Source: an uncultured Collinsella sp.
Lineage (GTDB): Bacteria; Actinomycetota; Coriobacteriia; Coriobacteriales; Coriobacteriaceae
NCBI GenBank assembly: GCA_902464495.1
Contig: CABQJK010000021.1
Coordinates: forward strand, 1-32,964
Direction: 5' to 3'
DNA length: 32,964 bases
Made by a program: the position numbers and the translations under genes. A model generated the notes under the pieces. It did not search any database, was not told where the DNA came from, and saw nothing but the letters and a program-made list of their open reading frames with translations. Below are positions 7,512-13,662 of this stretch, piece by piece. Numbering within the stretch: position 1 is the first letter of the stretch; each line of letters starts with the position of its first letter.

Positions 7512-8645
7512 ATGCAGCATTCGAATCATCGCGTCGCAGCGCTCATCGCGTCGAAGCCGGCTCGTATCATCACGAGCGCCGCACTCGCTGTCGCACTGAC
7601 TGCCACACCGATGCTCTCCCCCGTTGCGGCGTATGCCGCCTCGCAGGCAACGCAGGATCAGCTTTCCGCCGCACAGCAAAAAATTGAAGCCGCCACGAGC
7701 GCCTACAACGATGCCCGCACCAAACTCGACGACCTGCAAAAGCAGATCGATTCCAACGAGGCGAGCATCGAGGAAATCGAGGCTAAGCTTCCCGAGCAGC
7801 AGGCCAAGGCAAGCTCCGCCATGCGCGATCTGTACAAGTACCAGAAGGGCACCAATCCCATCGTGAGCTTCCTGGTCAACGCGCAGAGCTTGGGCGAGTT
7901 CATCACCACCTGCAAATACACCAACCAGATCACGAGCTCGAGCGTCGACGAGATCGAGGAGCTCAACAACATGCAAACCGAACTCGAGCAGAACAAGGCC
8001 GAACTCCAGCAGGCCAAGTCCCAGCTTGAGGCAGAGCAAAAAAACGCCGAAGATGCGCTGGCACAGGCCCAGCAGCTCCGCAGCGAGGCGCAGGCAAAAG
8101 CCGAGCAGGAAAATGCCGCCGAGCTTGCCAAGCTTGAGGCCGACAAGGCCGCTGCCGCCGAGAAGCTCTCGGGCGAGGGCGTAAGCGGCAGCAATTCCAG
8201 CAGCCAGGCCACCAACACCAACACCACCATCGACACCACGGTGAACAACGCCAATACCGGTAACTCCGATTACGATACGTTCATCAACGAGTGGACGAGC
8301 CGCATCGACAATTATCTTGCCGGCTCCCCCATGGCAGGCCAGGGCTATAACTTTGCCGTCGCCGCTTGGAATACCGGTGTCGACCCCCGTTGGTCCCCCG
8401 CCATCGCCTGTATCGAGAGCACCAAGGGCACTTATTGCGCCAATTCCTATAACGCCTGGGGCTGGAGCGCCCGTGGCGGCGGCTGGCGCAGCTTTGGCAG
8501 CTGGAGCGAGGGCATCGCTGCTCACGTGGCCTACCTGGGCGCCAACTACGGCTCCACCCTTACCCCGGCAGCGGCCAAAAAGTACTGCCCGCCCACGTGG
8601 CAGGACTGGTACAACAAGGTCGCCGCTCAGATGAACCGCATCTAA
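7512..8645 (+). CDS. Secreted coiled-coil protein with a lysozyme-like C-terminal domain
   Basis: ATG 7512 follows agaggg; an upstream TTG lacks a ribosome site. The 377-residue product begins with a signal peptide (charged start, hydrophobic 18-35, likely cut near AYA-AS, 41-43). Residues about 45-225 are heptad-rich and full of Gln, Glu, Ala and Lys, like the N-terminal coiled coil of PcsB/P60-type wall proteins. A Ser/Asn/Thr-rich linker (about 226-252) leads to a C-terminal domain with WSPAIACIESTKGTYC and NAWGWSARGGGW, typical of glucosaminidase/lysozyme-like folds; the Glu in CIES is a candidate catalytic acid. It probably acts on peptidoglycan outside the membrane. Exact bond specificity is unknown. 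Confidence 0.8.
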   Translation: MQHSNHRVAALIASKPARIITSAALAVALTATPMLSPVAAYAASQATQDQLSAAQQKIEAATSAYNDARTKLDDLQKQIDSNEASIEEIEAKLPEQQAKASSAMRDLYKYQKGTNPIVSFLVNAQSLGEFITTCKYTNQITSSSVDEIEELNNMQTELEQNKAELQQAKSQLEAEQKNAEDALAQAQQLRSEAQAKAEQENAAELAKLEADKAAAAEKLSGEGVSGSNSSSQATNTNTTIDTTVNNANTGNSDYDTFINEWTSRIDNYLAGSPMAGQGYNFAVAAWNTGVDPRWSPAIACIESTKGTYCANSYNAWGWSARGGGWRSFGSWSEGIAAHVAYLGANYGSTLTPAAAKKYCPPTWQDWYNKVAAQMNRI

Positions 8646-8654
8646 GTACAGCTA

Positions 8655-8680
8655 AAAAGGGCCCCAAACGGGGCCCTTTT
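8655..8680. terminator. Bidirectional terminator
   Basis: An 11-bp perfect stem (AAAAGGGCCCC/GGGGCCCTTTT) with an AAAC loop lies between the converging genes ending at 8645 and 8684. Confidence 0.93.
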
Positions 8681-8683
8681 CTT

Positions 8684-10084
8684 TTAGGTAGTAGAGGTGT
8701 CAACGACACCGGTCGCATTGGCAACCGCAACTATGACGATCATGCACAGGAGCAGCACACCCAATGCCTTGAGCCAGAGTTTCGCGAGTTTCTTGCCGCG
8801 ATAGCTGTCGAGCAGTGCGAATCGCCGACGAAGACGGCGCTTATCGAGCACGGCGAAGTGGAAAAGCGCCATAAGGCCATCGACAAAAAAGAAGTACTCG
8901 ATCATCAGAAACCACGTCGGGTAGTTTTGATTGGCGCCCGTTGGATGAAAGACGGCGAAATGACTCCCGGCAAAAAAGACAAGGAGCGAAAGGCAGACGA
9001 GCACGTTCCAAGCGCGCCCCAAAGGCTCTGGGACGCGAGAGAGCAACCTTTGGCGGGCGGAGGCCGGCGATAAGATATTCAGAGGTTGTTGCGTGGAAGG
9101 CAGTGGCGCTGGCGGGGCGGACGAGGCGGCTTGTGCCATCACGTGTGGCATTGTGCTCGGCGCCGAAGACGCGGGGTGGCACAGCTCAAATGCGGCGTGC
9201 ACAGCATGCCCCAGCGCCTTCGCACTGGCAAAGCGCTTGGCCGGATCGAGCGCCATCGCCATGCAGATGGCATCGGCCAGCGGAGCGGAGATGTCGCTCG
9301 ACTCGCATTGTTCGCGCATGTCGCGTCCCGGCTTAGGATCAGCCCCCGTCAGGCAAAAGAAGAGAAGAGCGCCAAGTGCATACACATCACTGCGCACGCT
9401 CGTCTGCCCAAACCCATACTGCTCGGGCGGCGCGTAGGGCCGCGTACCAAACTTGACGGTATCGGCATCGGCGCCGTCGCGCCACACGCGCGCAATTCCC
9501 AAATCGATAATCACCAGCGACGAAAAGCTCATACCGGCATCGGGCGCATACTGCACGCCCGACACGATGATGTTCGACGGCTTAAGGTCGCGATGGATTA
9601 CCGGCGAGGCCGGCTCCCCCGCCGTCGCAAAACCAGCATGGAGCTCGCCCACTGCATCGCAGAGAGCAGGAAATAACTCATGCGCATAATCGGGCGTCGC
9701 GCCCTGGCGTCCCACTAAGGCCTCGAGCGTCTCGCCGTCGACATACTCCATCACCACGTCCAGCTCATCGCCCGCGCGGCGACAGTCAACGATTCGGGGT
9801 AGGTGCTCAAAACGGCGCCCGGCACGCTGGGCCGCAAACAGGCGCTCGTAGGCCCCGCCAATCTGGGCCGAAGCGTCAATGCGCTTACGGACAAAGGGGC
9901 CAAGCGACCCACCGCCGGAGCCTTCAAAGTACACGAGCTCGGTCGTCTCGACGTCCGATCGCTTAAGTATACGGTCCACGCAATAGCTGTCCTCGCGATC
10001 GAGCGACGCCAGGTGCTCGGCAAGCGCGGCGGTCAGCTCGTCGTCGGAATATGTTGGGCTCTGAGTATCCATAGCGTCCATCAT
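8684..10084 (-). CDS. Membrane-anchored Ser/Thr protein kinase
   Basis: The protein is about 466 residues if it starts at ATG 10084; nearby ATGs (10081, 10072) and a GTG at 10150 are alternatives because no start has a clear ribosome site. The kinase domain has the VAIK-like lysine region FVRKR (about 64-68), VMEYVDGETL hinge, catalytic loop HRDLKPSN (164-171), DLG in place of DFG (194-196) and activation/P+1 region GTRPYAPPEQYG (213-224). The Gly-rich loop is not canonical (EGSGGGSLG, 54-62). A Pro/Ala/Ser linker follows, then two or three membrane helices at the C-terminus, with a very short outside tail. A small HTH-like gene sits just upstream on the same strand. Targets are unknown. Confidence 0.87.
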   Translation of the reverse strand: MMDAMDTQSPTYSDDELTAALAEHLASLDREDSYCVDRILKRSDVETTELVYFEGSGGGSLGPFVRKRIDASAQIGGAYERLFAAQRAGRRFEHLPRIVDCRRAGDELDVVMEYVDGETLEALVGRQGATPDYAHELFPALCDAVGELHAGFATAGEPASPVIHRDLKPSNIIVSGVQYAPDAGMSFSSLVIIDLGIARVWRDGADADTVKFGTRPYAPPEQYGFGQTSVRSDVYALGALLFFCLTGADPKPGRDMREQCESSDISAPLADAICMAMALDPAKRFASAKALGHAVHAAFELCHPASSAPSTMPHVMAQAASSAPPAPLPSTQQPLNILSPASARQRLLSRVPEPLGRAWNVLVCLSLLVFFAGSHFAVFHPTGANQNYPTWFLMIEYFFFVDGLMALFHFAVLDKRRLRRRFALLDSYRGKKLAKLWLKALGVLLLCMIVIVAVANATGVVDTSTT

Positions 10085-10171
10085 AGCGCAGGGTGCGGAC
10101 ACCTCATGGCATTCGCGCCCTGTTCGCTTGCATCGTTGCCGCAGCAGCACCGCCGGCTCAACCGTCAGCCG

Positions 10172-10594
10172 CTAACTCACCGTCTCCTCGCCAAAGCGGT
10201 ACAGCTCTTCGTTGACCTTTTGCAGGCTGCACCCGCGATCGATGCAAAAAATGATGATTGCATCGCGACGATCCTTGCAGTTGAGAACACTGACCCCGGC
10301 AGCCGTCAGCGCCCGATTGGTCTCCTTCATCGACAGTGCCATCGCAAAGGCAATCTGCAGCACCTTATTGCGACTCGGGTGGCGTGCGCCGGTAAAGATC
10401 TGATAGCCAAAGGTCTCGTTGAGGTCGGCCATGCGAACCACGCGGGAGCGCTCCAAACCTTTCTCTTGCAGCAACTGCTGGAGGTAGTCCGAAAGCGAAG
10501 GGGCGGCAAAGTCGTGTTCCTTGATATAGCCATCGATGCTCGGGGCATCGAGAAGCTCGTTGAGCAGCTCCTCAGTCAACTTTTTATCGGGCAT
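10172..10594 (-). CDS. Small HTH (Xre-like) protein paired with the kinase
   Basis: The 140-residue protein starts at ATG 10594 behind a strong ribosome site (ggaggtgaa). Residues about 33-100 (SLSDYLQQLLQEKGLERSRV to KVLQIAFAM) look like a lambda-repressor-type helix-turn-helix: helices with the spacing of Xre proteins. The first 30 residues are acidic and helical; the C-terminal 40 residues contain a Cys pair (FCIDRGC). The kinase start lies close downstream, so the two genes are probably one operon, with the kinase acting on or being reported by this regulator. No DNA site could be identified. Confidence 0.65.
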   Translation of the reverse strand: MPDKKLTEELLNELLDAPSIDGYIKEHDFAAPSLSDYLQQLLQEKGLERSRVVRMADLNETFGYQIFTGARHPSRNKVLQIAFAMALSMKETNRALTAAGVSVLNCKDRRDAIIIFCIDRGCSLQKVNEELYRFGEETVS

Positions 10595-10628
10595 ACGACT
10601 TCACCTCCCCCCAAGCATATACAGCATG

Positions 10629-11072
10629 CTAGAAACCGCTCACATCCGAGCGCTCCCAGCTGGCGACCTGATCGGGAGACGCCGTACCGAGCGCCTCAAA
10701 CTTCCAGGAGCCACCTGCCTTCAGATGATTGGTGTTCGCGAGGGCAGTTCCAACCTGGTTGCCATCAGCATCATACAAAACGTACTCGATCTGAATGTAG
10801 CTCTTTTCCTTGTCCGTGTTATTGGTCAGCGTACCCGTGATCTTATAGGCAAACTGATTGGAGGTGTCTTCAGCCTCGTCAGCAATGGTATACGGTTCTT
10901 GCGGTTCTTTTTGCTCCTCAGCCTGCTGTGTCGCCTCGGCAGGTTTTGCCGAATCGCTCGCAGACGAATCGGTTGAGTTGCCACCCATAGAGCCCACGGC
11001 ACCGACGATAACCAGCACCACGATGATGCCTAGGACAATCTTGCCGATCGGCTTCTTTCCCTCTTTTGCCAT
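10629..11072 (-). CDS. Membrane-anchored FxLYD-type extracellular protein
   Basis: The 147-residue protein begins with KKPIGKIVLGIIVVLVIVGAVG, one membrane helix (about 8-27), then a Ser/Asp/Glu/Gln-rich linker (30-65), then a beta-rich domain of about 80 residues with ITGTLTNNTDKEKSYIQIEY and VLYDADGNQVGTA. This arrangement matches FxLYD-domain proteins, which are exported and of unknown role. ATG 11072 follows ggaaggat. That ribosome site is part of an inverted repeat (11078-11131), so translation may be controlled by RNA folding. Confidence 0.75.
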   Translation of the reverse strand: MAKEGKKPIGKIVLGIIVVLVIVGAVGSMGGNSTDSSASDSAKPAEATQQAEEQKEPQEPYTIADEAEDTSNQFAYKITGTLTNNTDKEKSYIQIEYVLYDADGNQVGTALANTNHLKAGGSWKFEALGTASPDQVASWERSDVSGF

Positions 11073-11077
11073 TATTC

Positions 11078-11131
11078 ATCCTTCCTACAATCCGGCTACC
11101 GTGCCGGCACACAGCACATCGTAGGAAGGAT
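11078..11131 (-). promoter_or_regulatory. Leader hairpin covering the ribosome site of the FxLYD gene
   Basis: On the minus-strand RNA, ATCCTTCCTAC (11131-11121) is the exact complement of GTAGGAAGGAT (11088-11078), and the latter contains the Shine-Dalgarno sequence of the gene starting at 11072. The 32-base spacer has further pairing potential (GTGCCGGCAC at 11101-11110). The fold would hide the ribosome site. Confidence 0.7.
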
Positions 11132-11236
11132 TGAACTTGAATTCATTAGCTGTGAGCTAAAGTTGCGATAAACGGCCAATGCAGTTATCCGAACGCCGAG
11201 CAAACGCACTTTGCGCGACCGTCTGCTGGCAGCGCA

Positions 11237-11560
11237 TCAACCCACCGTGACGGATTCCCCGGTAAAGGCACTGATCATCAACAGGGCAAAGAACACCAGG
11301 TAGCTGACACTCAGCAGGTACGCAATGATCAGGAAGACGACCCATCCTACATTGGTCTTACCGTCGGCGCGGCGATGCTCGCGAGAACGGCACAGCCAGA
11401 CCGTCACGCCAATAGCCACAATCAGCAGCACGAGCGCCGCCGCGGCCAACCCGGCAAGCGCAAACATCACGCCAATGCTCACAGCAATAACCGGAAGCAG
11501 CAGCAAGCCGCATCCACACCCACCGGGACTATAAACGGCGGTCTGTCGGCGTCGTTCCAT
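11237..11560 (-). CDS. Small membrane protein of unknown function
   Basis: I do not recognise this gene. The 107-residue product has a basic N-terminus (MERRRQ), a GGCGCG motif, two adjacent hydrophobic stretches (about 19-55, probably two helices), a basic loop CRSREHRRADGK and a third hydrophobic region (about 72-98). ATG 11560 follows ggag at 5 bases; a GTG two codons upstream is also possible. It lies between the FxLYD gene and higA on the same strand, with gaps of about 160 and 30 bases. Confidence 0.6.
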   Translation of the reverse strand: MERRRQTAVYSPGGCGCGLLLLPVIAVSIGVMFALAGLAAAALVLLIVAIGVTVWLCRSREHRRADGKTNVGWVVFLIIAYLLSVSYLVFFALLMISAFTGESVTVG

Positions 11561-11589
11561 CGTCACTCCAACCTCAACATCTTTGAGCG

Positions 11590-11931
11590 CTACAACGCAA
11601 CGGCCTGCTGAACTGGAACGATCTTATCCAGTTCTGGTTCGATGCGCCTCTTCTCCGCCTCGAGATCAAACGCTATCTGGGCGCGCAGCCAATAACCATC
11701 CGTCAGGCCGAAGTAGCGGCAAAGGCGAAGGTCGGTGTCGGCCGTCACACGACGCCTTCCCAAGATAATCTGCCCAATGCGTTGAGCCGGAATCCCGGTC
11801 TCTTTCGCAAGGCGATATTGAGAAATGCCCATGGGAACAAGAAACTCCTCTTTGAGAAGCTCACCAGGAGTCACCGGCGACAACAAATCGGACGCAGTCT
11901 CATCACTTGTAATAATCGACGATTTCGACAT
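11590..11931 (-). CDS. higA: HigA-type antitoxin / Xre regulator
   Basis: The 113-residue protein has the HigA family body: SPVTPGELLKEEFLVPMGISQYRLAKETGIPAQRIGQI, with the HTH recognition region at about 40-60, then LGRRRVTADTDLRLCRYFGLTDGYWLRAQ and a basic tail. HigA proteins bind their operator and neutralise the HigB ribosome-dependent RNase. ATG 11931 is chosen from family length and the MSK start; it lies inside the remaining higB frame, as in usual higBA overlaps. Only the last 29 codons of HigB remain upstream, so this antitoxin is orphaned or regulates other genes. A promoter with an overlapping palindrome is at 11991-12019. Confidence 0.85.
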   Translation of the reverse strand: MSKSSIITSDETASDLLSPVTPGELLKEEFLVPMGISQYRLAKETGIPAQRIGQIILGRRRVTADTDLRLCRYFGLTDGYWLRAQIAFDLEAEKRRIEPELDKIVPVQQAVAL

Positions 11932-11992
11932 TCCAAGCCATCCCCTGTCTCCACTCAAAACAGACCCGATAGCGCTCGTTACGACGCAACAT
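11903..11992 (-). pseudogene. higB: HigB toxin remnant (C-terminal 29 codons)
   Basis: The minus-strand frame ending at TGA 11905-11903 reads NERYRVCFEW ... MAWNVEIVDYYK, matching the conserved C-terminal strands of HigB/RelE-type toxins (YRICF..W and VEIVDYH). An ATG at 11992 opens the fragment, but the frame closes with TAA four codons upstream, and no HigB N-terminal or middle sequence is seen in 12000-12093. A complete HigB is about 90 residues. The fragment lacks most of the RelE fold and should be inactive. It overlaps the higA start. Confidence 0.75.
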
Positions 11993-12019
11993 AGTATCGC
12001 CTTACGTTAATAACGTCAA
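11991..12019 (-). promoter_or_regulatory. Promoter with overlapping palindrome for the higB stub and higA
   Basis: On the minus strand TTGACG (12019-12014) and TACTAT (11996-11991) are separated by 17 bases, close to sigma-70 consensus. ACGTTA-T-TAACGT lies across the -35 and spacer and is a fair candidate for an autoregulatory HigA operator. A second TATAAT lies upstream near 12045-12050. Confidence 0.65.
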
Positions 12020-12093
12020 ACGTTTCTATAGACTTACATCTCTATTATACCGTACATCTGTTCGTGTTTTCTAGAACAGGCATCCTTCGACAC

Positions 12094-13281
12094 TTAAGCA
12101 AGCAAAAGCAATCGTTTGTAGACGTCGAGGCCCTTGAGTAGGATTTCCTCGTCAAAGAGCATGGTATCAGTATGCAGGGCACTCGTGGCATAGGCGGAGC
12201 AGTCATCGGCGTCGATCGGGTTTTCTTGCCCCTCTGGCACACCCGTGCCCAGCAAGAAGAACACGCCTGGCAGATAGCGCTGATAGAAGGCGAAATCCTC
12301 GGCAATCAGCAGCGGCTCATCCACGAGCTGTAACTCGGGCAGAGCAGGCGCAATGTGGGCAAACAACTCGGGGTCGTTATCGACCGGCGGATAGCCCTCG
12401 GCAAAGTCGAGATCGTACGTGCAGCCCGTTGCAGCGCATGCCTCGTCGAGTACACGGCGCACGCCCTCGCGCGCGCGGTCGAACATGTCGTCCGTAAACA
12501 CACGCAGACTGCCGACCACATGGGCCTCCCCCGCCACCGCATTGCAAACGGTACCAGCCTGCAGCAGGCCAAATTTGCCGATACAGGGCTCGTCGGTGCC
12601 CAGCTCGTCCATCAGCTCGCGCTCGGCAACCAAAAACTTCGCTGCCGCTAACGCGGCATCGTGCGATTCCTCAACCGGCACACCATAGGTCTTGGCGATA
12701 TGGATGCTCGCGCCATGGATATGAATGTGCGTCTCGCTTGAGCGCGCCAGCAGCGGACCGGGACAGCTCGCCAACGTGCCGGCGGGCAAATCGGGCCATA
12801 CGTGGAAGCCAAAGATGCGATCCGCCCCGTAGCGCTCGAATACGCCGCTCTCACACACCGTCTTGGCGCCACCGGTCGTTTCCTCGGCCGGCTGAAACAC
12901 AAAGAGCACGTTGCGCTTGATGGCACCCGGCTGCTCACGAATCGTGCGATCGACATACGTCGCGGCGGCAAGCACCATGGCCATGTGACCGTCGTGACCG
13001 CACGCATGCATCTTACCGGGATGCGTCGAGGCAAAGGCCGCGCCCGTTGCCTCCGCGATGGGCAGGGCGTCCATGTCGGCGCGAATCGCCGTGGCATGCG
13101 CGGCGCCCGTGCCGGCATCGAAGAAAGCGCAGACGCAGCTGGGACACGGATGGGTCACCTCGCAGGCGAGCGGCGCCAATATGTCCTCGATATAGGCAAT
13201 CGTCTGTGGAAGATCGAAATCGAGCTCCGGAATGCGATGCAGGTCGCGCCGATAGCGACGAAGTTCTTGGAGCTCGGTCAT
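12094..13281 (-). CDS. M20-family amidohydrolase; candidate N-acetyl-diaminopimelate deacetylase
   Basis: ATG 13281 follows aaagga at 7 bases; the product is 395 residues. The M20 metal site is intact: IRADMDALP (67-75), HACGHDGH (92-99) and PAEETTGGAK (131-140). A late His is in TSALHTD. Members cleave N-acyl amino acids and include hippurate hydrolases, amino acid amidohydrolases and the N-acetyl-diaminopimelate deacetylase of Bacillus. The gene is divergent from a lysine-riboswitch-controlled dap operon that uses the acetyl branch (DapH), and a deacetylase is the step missing there. That role is an inference from position; a general amidohydrolase is equally compatible with the sequence. 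Confidence 0.85.
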   Translation of the reverse strand: MTELQELRRYRRDLHRIPELDFDLPQTIAYIEDILAPLACEVTHPCPSCVCAFFDAGTGAAHATAIRADMDALPIAEATGAAFASTHPGKMHACGHDGHMAMVLAAATYVDRTIREQPGAIKRNVLFVFQPAEETTGGAKTVCESGVFERYGADRIFGFHVWPDLPAGTLASCPGPLLARSSETHIHIHGASIHIAKTYGVPVEESHDAALAAAKFLVAERELMDELGTDEPCIGKFGLLQAGTVCNAVAGEAHVVGSLRVFTDDMFDRAREGVRRVLDEACAATGCTYDLDFAEGYPPVDNDPELFAHIAPALPELQLVDEPLLIAEDFAFYQRYLPGVFFLLGTGVPEGQENPIDADDCSAYATSALHTDTMLFDEEILLKGLDVYKRLLLLA

Positions 13282-13434
13282 AAAGGATCCTTTCATGGGG
13301 GGCATATCCATTCACACAATATTGTGACGCAGGATTGTGGCACCCTTGTTTCTAGCATGATGCTGCATTTTTTCAACGTTATATACGAATACTCTTGTTT
13401 GGTAAAGTGCAACGTGGTAGGGTCGTTACCACTT

Positions 13435-13591
13435 GATAGAGGCGCGGGCACGAAGAGCCGCGGGCGAGTCGGCAGACTTTGACCCTGCGGGGAGGCGAAA
13501 CCCGCCGAACTGGGCTTTTCGGGCACGAACAGCCTGGTGGGCCTGCGGGAAACACCCGCAGGACTGTCTGCAGCAATGCGGGAGCGCTATC
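13435..13591 (+). ncRNA. Lysine riboswitch (L-box) aptamer
   Basis: The P1 helix is GATAG (13435-13439) with CTATC (13587-13591). Inside are the recognisable L-box blocks in order: GATAGAGGCGC, AAGAG, GGGGAGGCG...CCGCCGAA, CTGGG, and GGACTGTC, ending in GGGAGCGCTATC, close to the Bacillus lysC leader. The downstream genes make lysine, which agrees with the ligand. L-boxes are well known in Firmicutes and gamma-proteobacteria. The promoter should lie in 13312-13430, but no hexamer pair is convincing. Confidence 0.93.
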
Positions 13592-13652
13592 CGGACATTG
13601 GGTCCTCGCTATGCGGATTCGATGCGCAGATGGCGCCGTCTGGATAGCGAGG
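13585..13652 (+). promoter_or_regulatory. Translational expression platform of the lysine riboswitch
   Basis: CCTCGCTAT (13604-13612) is the exact complement of ATAGCGAGG (13644-13652), which contains the likely ribosome site GAGG 10 bases before ATG 13663. The 3' strand of P1, CGCTATCC (13585-13592), is the exact complement of GGATAGCG (13642-13649). The two pairings exclude each other. With lysine bound, P1 forms and the sequester helix can hide the ribosome site; without lysine, the P1 strand would hold GGATAGCG and partly free it. No T-tract is present, which points to control of translation. Confidence 0.75.
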
Positions 13653-13662
13653 TTTACGGGAC

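Noticed and set aside
10614..10629. AGCAT/ATGCT hairpin between the HTH gene and the FxLYD gene
   Set aside because: Five base pairs without a T-tract; not distinguishable from chance.
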